Part shown: in pieces, positions 52,098-61,180 of the stretch
Layout: each line of letters begins with the position of its first letter
Numbering within the stretch: the first letter of the stretch is position 1
Made by a program: the position numbers and the translations under genes
Assembly (NCBI GenBank): GCA_002256345.1
Contig: NKIY01000003.1
Coordinates: 1 to 64,000 of the forward strand
Length of the DNA stretch: 64,000 nt
DNA from: Bradyrhizobiaceae bacterium PARB1
GTDB taxonomy: Bacteria > Pseudomonadota > Alphaproteobacteria > Rhizobiales > Xanthobacteraceae
Reading direction: 5' to 3'
Notes under the pieces: model-generated
The model's database searches: none
Seen by the model: only the letters and a program-made list of their open reading frames with translations
Told to the model about the DNA's origin: nothing

Positions 52098-53630
52098 ATG
52101 GTCATGCAAAAGAATATCTGCGTCATCGGCGCGGGGATCGCAGGTCTCGCGGCCGCCAAGGCCTTCAAGGGGCACGGCCACCGCGTCACCATTCTGGAGC
52201 GCAGTGGCGATCTCGGAGGCGTCTGGGAGCCGGCACGCTCCTATCCGGAGGTGCAGACCCAGAGCCCGAAAGAACTCTATCGCTTCACCGACAAGCCGAT
52301 GCCGGACAGTTACCCGGAATGGCCGAAGGGACCGCAAGTCCACGCTTATCTCGTTGACTACGCAAATGACTATGGCCTGCTTCCGTTAATGCAGTTCAAC
52401 ACCATGGTGACGGGTGTGGAACGCCGCACGAACGGAAAGCCAGGCTGGTCGGTCGCAACACGAGACGCAGCCGGGCATGACGCGACCACGGATTATGATT
52501 TCGTGGCCGTCTGCACCGGCCAGTTCAACGAGCGCAAAGAGCTGCACCACTATGGCGAGGAAGGGTTCAAGGCTGCCGGCGGCGTGATCCTGCATTCGGC
52601 CGAACACACCGATCCGTCTCGCGTGAAGGGCAAAAAGGTCGTCGTGCTCGGCGGCTCGAAATCGGCCACCGATATTGCCGTGCATTCGGTGAAGGCCGGC
52701 GCGAGCGCCGTCACCTTCGTCTATCGCGAACCGGTGTGGCGTATCCCCTACTTCGTCGGCGGCCTCATCAACTTCAAGCGCATTCTCTATATCCGCGCAC
52801 AGGAAGAGATGTTTCCCGGCTGGGGCCTCAGCGCACTCTCGCGCATCAAGCATGCCCTCGCCAAACCATTCGTCTGGGCGCATTGGCGCGGGCTGGAGAG
52901 CCTGCTGAAAATGCAGCTCAAGCTCAACAAATGCGACATGGTGCCGGAAGGCCGCATCGAGGATGGCGTGAACTGTTCGGTGCCGATCGCCACGCCGGAC
53001 TTCTTCCCGATGGTGGCCGACGGCCGCATCACGGCGATCCGCGGCACCTTTGATCGCTATGACGGCAAGACCATCGTGATGGCCGGCGGACAGCGCGTGG
53101 AAGCCGACATGGCGATCCTTGCCATCGGCTTCAAGCTGGACGTTCCGTTCCTGCCGCAGGCCTATCGCGACAAGCTGGTTCAGCCCGATGGGCAGTATCG
53201 GCTGTATCGCGTGATCGCCAATCCCGACCTGCCAGAGATGGGATTTGTCGGCTTCAACTCCAGCTTCTGCTCGGTGCTGACGGCCGAGATGGCCGCCAAC
53301 TGGCTGGTGCGCTATGCCGATAGCCAATTGGCGAAGCAGCCAACGCCGCATGAGATGCAGGTCAATATGGACATGATGCTGCATTTCAAGAGGACGGAAC
53401 GCCCTGCGGCCGGTGTCTATGGTGGGCTGTGCGTAGCACCCTATCACTTCAAGCACTTCGATGAACTGCTCGATGACATGGGCGCGGCGGTGACACGGCG
53501 CGGCGCGTTGGCGGAGAAGTTCCTGCCGCCGGATGCGGATGCCTATGCGCGGTTTCTGGCGTCGGCGCCGACGTACAAGGCGGAAGCTGCGACTACTCCC
53601 ATTAGCAAAGTGGCAGCTGCTGTCGCCTAG
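52098..53630 (+). CDS. Flavin-containing monooxygenase
   Basis: 510 residues. FAD motif GAGIAGLAAAKAF near the N-terminus, NADPH motif VVLGGSKSATDIA in the middle, and the LHSAEHTDP stretch corresponding to the FMO fingerprint. It resembles FMO/Baeyer-Villiger type enzymes that oxygenate N, S or ketones; the substrate cannot be told. CAGGAGA precedes ATG 52098 (ATG 52104 is alternative). Likely co-transcribed with the cupin under the divergent AraC regulator; no MarR-like site is seen here, so it may be a separate module. Confidence 0.8.
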   Translation: MVMQKNICVIGAGIAGLAAAKAFKGHGHRVTILERSGDLGGVWEPARSYPEVQTQSPKELYRFTDKPMPDSYPEWPKGPQVHAYLVDYANDYGLLPLMQFNTMVTGVERRTNGKPGWSVATRDAAGHDATTDYDFVAVCTGQFNERKELHHYGEEGFKAAGGVILHSAEHTDPSRVKGKKVVVLGGSKSATDIAVHSVKAGASAVTFVYREPVWRIPYFVGGLINFKRILYIRAQEEMFPGWGLSALSRIKHALAKPFVWAHWRGLESLLKMQLKLNKCDMVPEGRIEDGVNCSVPIATPDFFPMVADGRITAIRGTFDRYDGKTIVMAGGQRVEADMAILAIGFKLDVPFLPQAYRDKLVQPDGQYRLYRVIANPDLPEMGFVGFNSSFCSVLTAEMAANWLVRYADSQLAKQPTPHEMQVNMDMMLHFKRTERPAAGVYGGLCVAPYHFKHFDELLDDMGAAVTRRGALAEKFLPPDADAYARFLASAPTYKAEAATTPISKVAAAVA

Positions 53631-53640
53631 CTCTTCACCT

Positions 53641-53759
53641 GTCATCGCCCGCCCTGGCGCGCAATTGCGCGCTTGGAGCGGGCGATCCAGTATGCGGTAT
53701 CGTTCGTGTGTCTTTCTGACGCCAGTGTCTACTGGATCCCCGCTTTCGCGGGTACAGTC
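53641..53759. repeat. Repeat-like segment between convergent genes
   Basis: GTCATCGCCCGCC...GGAGCGGGCGAT and TGTCTACTGGATCCCCGC units in the style of Bradyrhizobiaceae intergenic repeats, with the inner palindrome GCGCGCAATTGCGCGC. No gene is seen here. Confidence 0.6.
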
Positions 53760-53766
53760 CGAGCGA

Positions 53767-54942
53767 TCAGAGGCCCGCCTGCGCCGACTTGATCAGATCA
53801 CGGCCGATCACGACTTTCTGCACTTCCGTCGCGCCTTCATAGATGCGCAGCGCGCGGATCTCGCGATAAAGCTCCTCGACCTTCACGCCGGACTGCACGC
53901 CGAGGCCGCCAAAAATCTGCACCGCGCGATCGATCACGCTCTGCGCGGCTTCCGTCGCATACATCTTCGCCATGGCGGCTTCGCGCGTCACGCGCGGCAC
54001 GCCCTGATCCTTGGTCCAGGCGGAGCGATAAACCAGCAGCGCTGAGGCGTCGATGGAGGTCGCCATTTCGGCAAGGCCAGCCTGGGTGAGTTGCAGATCG
54101 CCCAGCGTATGGCCGAACATCTTTCGTGTGACGGAGCGATGCAGGCCCTCATCCAGCGCGCGGCGGCCGAGGCCGAGCGCGGCGGCGCCGACCGTCGAGC
54201 GGAAGACATCCAGCGTCGCCATGGCGACCTTGAAGCCTTCGCCCTCCTTGCCGATGCGATTCTTCACCGGTACGCGGCAATCCTCAAATTTCAACGTTGC
54301 CAGCGGATGCGGCGCGATGACATCGATGCGGCCATCGATCTTGAAACCGGGTGTATCGGCATCGATCACGAAAGCGCTGATGCCGCGCGCGCCGGCCTCG
54401 CCGGTGCGGACGAAGACGACATACTGATCGGCGATACCGCCGTTCGAGATCCAGGTCTTGAGGCCGTTGATGCGGACATGATCAGGGCCATCGGCCACCG
54501 CCGTGGTGCTCATCGCGGCGACATCCGAGCCGGCGTCGGGCTCCGACAGCGCAAAGGCAGCGATCGCCTCCCCCTTCGCCACGCGCGGCAGATAGCGCTG
54601 CTTGATCTCTTCGGAGCCGTAGAGCGTGATCGGTCCGGTGCCGAGGCCCTGCATGGCGAAGGCGAAATCGGCGAGACCGTTCTGATAGGCCAGCGTCTCG
54701 CGGATCAGGCACAGCGCACGCACGTCGAAATTCTCATAGAGCCCGCCATAGGCCGCCGGCACCGCGGCGCGCAGCCAGCCGGCTTCGCCCATCGCCTTCA
54801 CCAACTTGCGGCAGGAGCCATCGGTGTCGTGATGATCGACGAGACCATTCACATGCTCCGCCGCCCAGCGCGACAGATCCGTGGCGAGCTTGCGGTGATG
54901 GTCCTCGAAAAACGGCCAGGTGAGAAATGACGTGTCGGGCAT
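53767..54942 (-). CDS. Acyl-CoA dehydrogenase
   Basis: 391 residues from ATG 54942 after AAGGGAG. Typical three-domain flavoprotein: [18 protein letters not shown] (FAD binding), [13 protein letters not shown] and C-terminal [40 protein letters not shown]. The Glu of YEGATEV is the usual catalytic base. It oxidises a CoA thioester, passing electrons to ETF. MarR-like site 5 lies 37 bases upstream. Together with the second dehydrogenase it would dehydrogenate cyclic or opened-ring intermediates. Confidence 0.9.
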   Translation of the reverse strand: MPDTSFLTWPFFEDHHRKLATDLSRWAAEHVNGLVDHHDTDGSCRKLVKAMGEAGWLRAAVPAAYGGLYENFDVRALCLIRETLAYQNGLADFAFAMQGLGTGPITLYGSEEIKQRYLPRVAKGEAIAAFALSEPDAGSDVAAMSTTAVADGPDHVRINGLKTWISNGGIADQYVVFVRTGEAGARGISAFVIDADTPGFKIDGRIDVIAPHPLATLKFEDCRVPVKNRIGKEGEGFKVAMATLDVFRSTVGAAALGLGRRALDEGLHRSVTRKMFGHTLGDLQLTQAGLAEMATSIDASALLVYRSAWTKDQGVPRVTREAAMAKMYATEAAQSVIDRAVQIFGGLGVQSGVKVEELYREIRALRIYEGATEVQKVVIGRDLIKSAQAGL

Positions 54943-54978
54943 GGGTTGCTCCCTTGTCGCGCGCGATCCGCGGATTGT

Positions 54979-54991
54979 TTTAAACCTAAAG
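54979..54991 (-). promoter_or_regulatory. Candidate MarR operator, site 5
   Basis: TTTAAACCTAAAG on the plus strand, identical to site 3, 37 bases upstream of the acyl-CoA dehydrogenase gene and in the same divergent region as site 6. Confidence 0.65.
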
Positions 54992-55150
54992 AATTTTCCG
55001 GCAAGGGTGATTGTGTCTCTGCCGTGCAACGAGTGTCCCCTCCCCCGCAAGAGCGGGGCGAGGGAACGACGGTGCGTCGTCGAGACTCCCTGACATCAAA
55101 CCGCTGAAAATTGGTGCTGCATTGCACGCACGCTAGGCAGCTCTAGACCC

Positions 55151-55163
55151 TTTAAGTCTAAAA
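55151..55163 (+). promoter_or_regulatory. Candidate MarR operator, site 6
   Basis: TTTAAGTCTAAAA, identical to site 1 read on the other strand. It lies 66 bases upstream of the five-gene operon starting at 55229. Confidence 0.65.
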
Positions 55164-55228
55164 CTATCGCTTTTCATATATCTCGGTCATGCTAGGATCA
55201 TCGTGTCCGATCGTACAGGAGGCCTAAC

Positions 55229-56056
55229 GTGCCGAACTCACAAGCCCTGACAACCAAGGACGGCCGTTTCGGCTATGAAGCAAAAGGCGATGCGTCGATG
55301 ACGCCGCTGGTGTTTCTGCACGGGATCGGCGGTGCTGGCCGCGGCTGGCGCAACCAGATCGACATCTTCGGTGATCGCTACTTTACCATCGGCTGGGATG
55401 CGCCGGGCTATGGCGGATCGAAACAGCTCGATGAGCCCAGCATTCCCGGCTTTGCCGCCGCGCTGAAGGATTTTCTCGCGCAGGTCGGCGCGAAGAAGCC
55501 CGTGCTGGTCGGCCATTCCATCGGCGGCATGATCGTACAGCGTTTCCTTCACGATTATCCGGACCTCGCCGGCGCCGCGGTGCTGGCGCAGACCACCTCC
55601 GTGTTCGGTAGCTCCGACGGCGAGTGGCAGAAGAACTTTATCGATGCCCGGCTCGGGCCGCTGGAGCGCGGCGAGACCATGGTGTCGATGGCGCCAAAAC
55701 TGGTCGCCGGCCTGATCGGCGACGATCCAGATCCGAAGGGCCTCGAACTCGCGCGCGACTGCATGGCATCGGTGAAGCCGGACACCTATCGCGCATCGAT
55801 GATGTCGATGATCGGCTTCAATCTCCGCGGCGAGATCGCCGACATCAAGGTGCCGACGCTGCTGCTGTCCGGCTCCAAGGACAACAATGCGCCCGCCAAG
55901 ACCATGGCAAAGATGGCGAGCATGGTGTCCGGCGCGACCTATGTCGAACTCGAAGGCGTCGGCCATCTGGCGAGCTTTGAACGCCCGCAGGAATTCAACG
56001 ACGTGCTCGCCGATTTCCTCAAGACCTATCACAACCTCTCGGGATCATCCTCATGA
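55229..56056 (+). CDS. Alpha/beta hydrolase
   Basis: 275 residues starting at GTG 55229 right after GGAGG. Oxyanion region FLHGIGGAGRGW, nucleophile GHSIGG, acid Asp in SGSKDNNAP and catalytic His in EGVGHLASF. The pattern is that of carbon-carbon or ester hydrolases such as enol-lactonase and MhpC. In a cluster without thiolase it could open the ring hydrolytically; a thioesterase role is also possible. It overlaps the next gene by ATGA and begins the MarR-type operon. Confidence 0.85.
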   Translation: MPNSQALTTKDGRFGYEAKGDASMTPLVFLHGIGGAGRGWRNQIDIFGDRYFTIGWDAPGYGGSKQLDEPSIPGFAAALKDFLAQVGAKKPVLVGHSIGGMIVQRFLHDYPDLAGAAVLAQTTSVFGSSDGEWQKNFIDARLGPLERGETMVSMAPKLVAGLIGDDPDPKGLELARDCMASVKPDTYRASMMSMIGFNLRGEIADIKVPTLLLSGSKDNNAPAKTMAKMASMVSGATYVELEGVGHLASFERPQEFNDVLADFLKTYHNLSGSSS

Positions 56057-57330
56057 ACGCGCCTGCTCCCAAAGCCGACGGCATCGTGCTCGACAAGCCG
56101 ATGTTCGATCCCAAGGCCTTTCGTCTCAATGACGAGCAGGCTGCGTTGATCACCAAGGCACGCGAACTCGCGCAGGCGAATTTTGCGCCGCGCGCTGCGA
56201 AGTGGGACCGTGAGGCGATCTTCCCGATGGAGAATTATCGGGACATGCACAAGGCCGGCCTGCTCGGCATTTCCGTGCCGAAAGCCAATGGCGGATCGGG
56301 CGCGGACTATCAGACCTATTCGCTCGCCGCTGCCGAGATCGGTCGCTATTGCGGCGCCACGGCACTGACATGGAACATGCATGTCTGCTCGACGCTGTGG
56401 TCCGGCCCGCTGGCCGACGATCTCGACATGGACGCGCAGACCCGCGCCGATCACGAGCGCCGCCGCGCCGTGCATTACAAGCGCATTCTCGAAGATGGCG
56501 CTATCTATGCGCAGCCGTTCTCCGAGGGCGGCGCTGCTGCGGCAGGTGGTGTTGCGTTCGGCACCGAAGCAAAGCCAGTCAAAGGCGGCTGGATCGTCAA
56601 CGGCAAGAAGATCTTTGCCTCGCTGTCAGGGTCTGCAAATTTCTACGGCGTGCTCTGCACGGAAATCACCGAGGGTGAAAAAGCCTCACGCCGCAATACG
56701 CTGTATCTCGCCATCGACGCGACATCTGAAGGCGTCTCGGTCGTCGGCGACTGGGATCCGCTCGGCATGCGCGGCACGGTCTCGCGCACGCTTATCTTCA
56801 AGGACGTGTTCGTACCGGAAGACTCGGCGCTGATGCCACGCGGCGTGTATTTCCAGGCGGCGATGCGCTGGCCGCATATGTTCATGACGCTGTCGCCGAC
56901 TTACATGGGTCTCGCCCAGGCCTCCTATGATTTCACGGTGAAATATCTGCGCGGCGAAGTACCGGGCATGCCGCCAGTGAAGCGCCGCATGTATCCGACC
57001 AAGCAGATTGCGGTGGCGCAGATGCAGGTGAAGCTGGAGCAGATCAAAGGCATCTGGTTCCAGGCCGTGACCGAAGCCTGCGCCAATCCGACCAAGGAAC
57101 AGGTGCTGCGCGCCTATGCGTCGCAATACACCGTGATGGAAGGCGCCAACGAACTCGCGGCCCTCGCCATCCGCACCTGCGGCGGCCAGTCGATGCTGAA
57201 GACGCTGCCGCTGGAACGCATCTATCGCGACAGCCGCTGCGGCGCGTTGATGCTGCCGTGGACCGCCGAGCTTTGCCTCGACCGCATCGGCCGCGAAGCG
57301 CTGTATGAGCCGGGAGAGAAGGACGAGTAG
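56053..57330 (+). CDS. Acyl-CoA dehydrogenase (second)
   Basis: 425 residues. FAD/substrate segments QPFSEGGAAAAGGVAFGTEAKPVKGGWIVNGKKIFAS and C-terminal YTVMEGANELAALAIRTCGGQSMLKTLPLERIYRDSRCGALMLP. It lacks the canonical CIG/YEGT pattern in the last helix, so it is a divergent member, perhaps for an aromatic or alicyclic acyl-CoA. Coupled to the hydrolase gene by ATGA. A repeat of about 95 bases follows before the ligase gene. Confidence 0.85.
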   Translation: MNAPAPKADGIVLDKPMFDPKAFRLNDEQAALITKARELAQANFAPRAAKWDREAIFPMENYRDMHKAGLLGISVPKANGGSGADYQTYSLAAAEIGRYCGATALTWNMHVCSTLWSGPLADDLDMDAQTRADHERRRAVHYKRILEDGAIYAQPFSEGGAAAAGGVAFGTEAKPVKGGWIVNGKKIFASLSGSANFYGVLCTEITEGEKASRRNTLYLAIDATSEGVSVVGDWDPLGMRGTVSRTLIFKDVFVPEDSALMPRGVYFQAAMRWPHMFMTLSPTYMGLAQASYDFTVKYLRGEVPGMPPVKRRMYPTKQIAVAQMQVKLEQIKGIWFQAVTEACANPTKEQVLRAYASQYTVMEGANELAALAIRTCGGQSMLKTLPLERIYRDSRCGALMLPWTAELCLDRIGREALYEPGEKDE

Positions 57331-57340
57331 CCTCTTTTGC

Positions 57341-57435
57341 TCCGCAGAGTCGGGGCCATACCAAACGTCGGAGCCTGATGCGGTCCCGGCGCTGCGAAGC
57401 GGCATCAACATGCCGCATCGCGTCCGGGACACAGG
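57341..57435. repeat. GTCCCGG-type palindromic repeat inside an operon, copy 3
   Basis: TCCGCAGAGTCGGGGCC...GTCCCGGCGCTGCGAAGCGGC pairs with GCCGCATCGCGTCCGGGAC. It lies between the acyl-CoA dehydrogenase and CoA-ligase genes, so it interrupts an otherwise tight operon and carries no believable gene start. Confidence 0.75.
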
Positions 57436-57458
57436 ATCTCTCTCACTGGATCACGCCT

Positions 57459-58970
57459 TTGGACCTCTCCAGCCTCATCGCACGCAACGCGGCCTTCACG
57501 CCGGACAAGCCCGCGATTCATTTCGAGGGCGCGACGCTGACCTACGCCGCGTTCAATGCGCGCATCGAGGCCACGGCCAAGGCGCTGAAAGCCGAATGCG
57601 GCGTGGGGCGCGGAGATCGCGTCGCAATCCTCAGCCTCAACCGGCCGGACTATCTCGTCCTGCTCTATGCCTGCGCGCGGCTTGGCGCGATCCTGGTGCC
57701 GCTGAACTGGCGGCTCGCCGTCGCGGAGCAGCTCTTCATTCTGTCCGATGCCTCGGTGAAGGTGCTGGTGCTCGAAGAAGACTTTGCGGCGATCCTGTTG
57801 CAGCTTGCACAGGAACTGCCGGATACGCGCGTTGTCGCTCTCGACTTCGCACCACCTGCGCCGGCACAGACATTTGATGCATTGTTATCGAAGGCATCAG
57901 GCGACGGCAGCAATCCACATACCGACCTCACCTGCCCGTTGCTGATCGTCTATACGTCGGGCACCACGGGCCGGCCGAAAGGCGCTGTGCTGCGTCAGGA
58001 GGCTCTGCTGTGGAACGGGGTGATGAGCCAGCACATGCATGGCCTCACCTCCGACGATCACGTGCTCACGGTGCTGCCATTTTTTCATGTCGGCGGCCTC
58101 AACATCCAGACCACGCCGGCGCTGCATCACGGCGCAACCGTGACTATCCACGCGCGCTTCACGCCGGACACGACATTAGCCACGATCGCAAATGAGCGCC
58201 CAACGCTCACCGTGCTGGTGCCCGCGACCATTCAGGCCGTCAGCGAACATCCGGCATGGGCGGCTACAGACCTGTCCTGCCTGAAAGCGGTTTCCACAGG
58301 CTCCAGCATCGTTCCCCCGCATCTCATCGCACGCTTCACCGATCGTGGTATTCCGGTGCTGCAGGTCTACGGCTCCACCGAAACCTGCCCGATCGCCGTT
58401 TACACGCGGCTCGGCGGCGAAGCCCGCGCTGGATCGACCGGATTGCCGGGCCTGTGCTGCGAGGCGAAGGTGATCGACGACAGCGGTGCCGAAGTCGCAG
58501 CCGGCACGGCCGGCGAGATCGTCGTGCGCGGCTCCAACGTGTTCTACGAATACTGGGGCAATGAAACCGCCACGCGCGATGCCCTGCATGACGGCTGGTA
58601 TCGCACCGGCGATATCGGCACGCGCGACATCGATGGCTATTTCTGGGTCCATGACCGCAAGAAGAACATGATCATTTCCGGCGGCGAGAATGTCTATCCC
58701 GCCGAAATCGAGCGCGTCATCCTCGAACATCCGGATGTGGCCGATGTCGGCGTGATCGGCGTGGCCGATCCGAAGTGGCAGGAAGTGCCGGTCGCTTACG
58801 TGGTGCTGCGCCCAGACTGCGATTGCACGGCCGAGATTTTGAAGGCGCATGTCGCGACGCAGCTTGCGCGCTTCAAACATCCGCGCGACATCATCTTCGT
58901 CACCGACCTGCCGCGCACCGCGCTCGGCAAGGTGCAGCATTTCAAATTGAAGCAGACGACGCATTCGTAA
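57459..58970 (+). CDS. Acyl-CoA/aryl-CoA synthetase (second ligase)
   Basis: About 503 residues if started at TTG 57459 (MDLSSLIARNAAFTPDKPAIHFEG); the frame continues into the repeat to 57378, but that part is repeat-derived. P-loop YTSGTTGRPKG at 165-175, A5 YGSTETCP, hinge DRKKNMIISGGENVYPAEIE, and catalytic Lys in TALGKVQHFK. This is the medium-chain/aryl ligase type. Substrate unknown; it may activate a second acid entering the pathway or re-activate an opened-ring acid. It is preceded and followed by pathway genes on the same strand. Confidence 0.82.
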   Translation: MDLSSLIARNAAFTPDKPAIHFEGATLTYAAFNARIEATAKALKAECGVGRGDRVAILSLNRPDYLVLLYACARLGAILVPLNWRLAVAEQLFILSDASVKVLVLEEDFAAILLQLAQELPDTRVVALDFAPPAPAQTFDALLSKASGDGSNPHTDLTCPLLIVYTSGTTGRPKGAVLRQEALLWNGVMSQHMHGLTSDDHVLTVLPFFHVGGLNIQTTPALHHGATVTIHARFTPDTTLATIANERPTLTVLVPATIQAVSEHPAWAATDLSCLKAVSTGSSIVPPHLIARFTDRGIPVLQVYGSTETCPIAVYTRLGGEARAGSTGLPGLCCEAKVIDDSGAEVAAGTAGEIVVRGSNVFYEYWGNETATRDALHDGWYRTGDIGTRDIDGYFWVHDRKKNMIISGGENVYPAEIERVILEHPDVADVGVIGVADPKWQEVPVAYVVLRPDCDCTAEILKAHVATQLARFKHPRDIIFVTDLPRTALGKVQHFKLKQTTHS

Positions 58971-58988
58971 GAATTCAGGGGACCACGC

Positions 58989-60083
58989 ATGAAGATCGCA
59001 GTACTCGGCGGCGGCAACGGCTCTTTTGCAGCCGCAGGCGATTTCGCGCTGCAGGGCCACGATGTCCGCCTCTGGCGCCGCGATGCAGAGGCCGTGGCTG
59101 CGCACAAGGCCGCGAGTTCACGCATCAAGGTCAAGAATGCGCAGGGAACGCACGATACCCAGCTTGCGCTCGTCACCACCGACATCGCCGCCGCGATTGA
59201 CGGCGTCGAACTGATCCTCTGCCCTGCCCCCGCTTTCGCGCAGCCGGACATTGCGAAGCAGATCGCGCCGCATTTGAAGGACGGCCAGGTCGTCTATCTA
59301 CCGCCCGCCACCTTCGGCGCGATGATCTTTGCCAAGGCCGCGCATGACGCCGGCAACAAGGCGAGGGTCGCCTTCGCCGAGACCGGCACGCTGCCGTGGC
59401 TCGCGCGCAAGCATGGGCCGTTCGAAGTCGCCATCACCATCCGCGCCAAGCGGCTGCCGACCGGTGTGTTTCCGCTGTCGATGTCCGACTATGCCTGCAA
59501 GGTGATCGACAAGGCGTTTCCCAGCGTGATCGAGCCCTGCGGCGATGCGCTGTCGGGCGCGCTGATGAATGCCGGGCCGATCATCCATCCGCCGCTGATC
59601 GTAATGAATGCAGGCCCGCTCGAACACTTTCCGAAGTGGGACATCCACAAGGAGGGAACTCAGGCGTCGATCCGCCGCGTCACCGACCAGCTCGACGGCG
59701 AGCGCATCGCGATCCGCGAGGCGCTTGGTTATCACGGCCCGCATTTCCCGCTCGTCCATCACTACAATCGGGAAGGCGAGGAGTGGATGTATGGCCGCGG
59801 CTCGCATGATCGCCTGACCGATAGCGGCGACTGGCGCGAAAACATCGTGCTGCTGGAACATCGCTATATGCGCGAGGACCTGCGCACCGGCCTCTCCTTC
59901 TTCCTCTCCTGCGCCCAGCTCGCCGGCGTCGAGACGCCGCTCGTGAAGGCATTCCTCGCGATCGGCGGCGCCATCTGTGGCGAGAACTTCTTCGAGGACG
60001 GTCGCACGCTGGCCTCGCTCGGCTTTGGCGACCTATCGCGTGATGACCTGCAGAAGCTGCTGCGCGAAGGTTTTGCCGCATGA
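58989..60083 (+). CDS. NAD/NADP octopine/nopaline dehydrogenase family protein
   Basis: 364 residues. N-terminal NAD(P) domain MKIAVLGGGNGSFAAAGDFALQGHDVRLWRRD, C-terminal opine-dehydrogenase-like helical domain (GALMNAGPIIHPPLIVMNAGPLEHF with the conserved His, then REALGYHGPHFPLVHHYN). Members oxidise or form opine-type secondary amines, or are related ketopantoate-reductase-like dehydrogenases. In an anthranilate context an amino/keto interconversion would fit, but there is no direct evidence. It overlaps the next gene by ATGA. Confidence 0.8.
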   Translation: MKIAVLGGGNGSFAAAGDFALQGHDVRLWRRDAEAVAAHKAASSRIKVKNAQGTHDTQLALVTTDIAAAIDGVELILCPAPAFAQPDIAKQIAPHLKDGQVVYLPPATFGAMIFAKAAHDAGNKARVAFAETGTLPWLARKHGPFEVAITIRAKRLPTGVFPLSMSDYACKVIDKAFPSVIEPCGDALSGALMNAGPIIHPPLIVMNAGPLEHFPKWDIHKEGTQASIRRVTDQLDGERIAIREALGYHGPHFPLVHHYNREGEEWMYGRGSHDRLTDSGDWRENIVLLEHRYMREDLRTGLSFFLSCAQLAGVETPLVKAFLAIGGAICGENFFEDGRTLASLGFGDLSRDDLQKLLREGFAA

Positions 60084-61063
60084 GCCAGCGCCCTGTCATC
60101 GCATGCCTCGGCGCAGGCCGCATGGGCCGCGGCATCGCCGTGGCCTTTGCCTATGCCGGACATGAGGTCGCCATCGTCGATTTCAAGCCGCGCGACGCGG
60201 ACAAGTTCAAGGCGCTCGAAGCCGAGGCCATCGGCGAAGTGCGAAAAACCTTCGCCAGCATGGCACGCTTCGGGCTGTTGAAAGACGCCGACATCGAAAC
60301 ATTGGTGTCGCGCGTCCACGTCGTTCCGGAAGCCGATGCTGGCGCCGCGCTCAGCGGCTCGGCGATCATTTTCGAAGGTGTTCCGGAAGTGCTCGACCAG
60401 AAGCGCGAGGCGTTGGCACGCGTGTCGCAGCTTGCCGGGCCCGAGCCGATCATCGCTTCGACGACATCGACCATTCTCGTCGACGATCTATCCGGCGCCA
60501 TCGAGAAGCCAGAGCGCTTTCTCAATGCGCACTGGCTCAACCCCGCTTATCTCGTGCCCTTGGTCGAAGTCTCGCCGGGCGCGAAGACCGATCCCGCGGT
60601 GACGGCGAAAGTGAAAGAACTGCTCGAAAGCATCGGTAAGGTGCCCGTAGTTTGCGCGGCTTCGCCTGGTTATATCGTGCCGCGCATCCAGGCCTTGGCG
60701 ATGAACGAGGCCGCGCGCATGGTCGAGGAAGGCGTCGCATCGCCGGAAGAACTCGACAAGGCGATCAAATATGGCTTCGGCTTCCGCTTTGCCGTCCTGG
60801 GCCTGCTCGAATTCATCGACTGGGGCGGCGGCGACATTCTGCATTACGCCAGCAAGTATATGACGTCGGCGCTGAACAACGACCGTTACGCCGCACCGGA
60901 GATCATCGGCCGCAACATGGCCGAAGGAAAGATCGGGCTACGCACGGGCGAAGGCTTTCTCAATTATGAGGGGCTTGATGTGGATGCGTATCGTGAAGGT
61001 CGGCTGTCGGCCTTCGTGGATCTGCTGAAGCATTTTCAACTGCAGAAGCCGCCGGTGCTTTGA
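60080..61063 (+). CDS. 3-Hydroxyacyl-CoA dehydrogenase
   Basis: 327 residues. NAD domain GAGRMGRGIAVAFAYAGHEVAIVDF at 12-36, catalytic NAHWLNPAYLVPLVEVSPG segment with the conserved His and Asn, and GYIVPRIQALAMNEAARMVEEGVASPEELDKAIKYGFGFR. It is a stand-alone dehydrogenase without a fused hydratase. It would oxidise a 3-hydroxyacyl-CoA with NAD+. Overlap with the upstream gene (ATGA) puts it at the end of the 55229-61063 operon. Confidence 0.88.
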   Translation: MSQRPVIACLGAGRMGRGIAVAFAYAGHEVAIVDFKPRDADKFKALEAEAIGEVRKTFASMARFGLLKDADIETLVSRVHVVPEADAGAALSGSAIIFEGVPEVLDQKREALARVSQLAGPEPIIASTTSTILVDDLSGAIEKPERFLNAHWLNPAYLVPLVEVSPGAKTDPAVTAKVKELLESIGKVPVVCAASPGYIVPRIQALAMNEAARMVEEGVASPEELDKAIKYGFGFRFAVLGLLEFIDWGGGDILHYASKYMTSALNNDRYAAPEIIGRNMAEGKIGLRTGEGFLNYEGLDVDAYREGRLSAFVDLLKHFQLQKPPVL

Positions 61064-61084
61064 GCGTTTGGATACAATTCCCTC

Positions 61085-61172
61085 GTCATACCCGGGCTTG
61101 CCCCGGGTATCCATCTTTGCAGCAAAATTCCCGAAGGAAGATCGATGGCCGGGTCAAGCCCGGCCATGACGG
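61085..61172. repeat. GTCATACCCGGG-type repeat pair, copy 4
   Basis: GTCATACCCGGGCTTGCCCC and GGGTCAAGCCCGGCCATGAC face each other between the convergent operons ending at 61063 and 61181. Confidence 0.8.
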
Positions 61173-61180
61173 AGTGTTGT

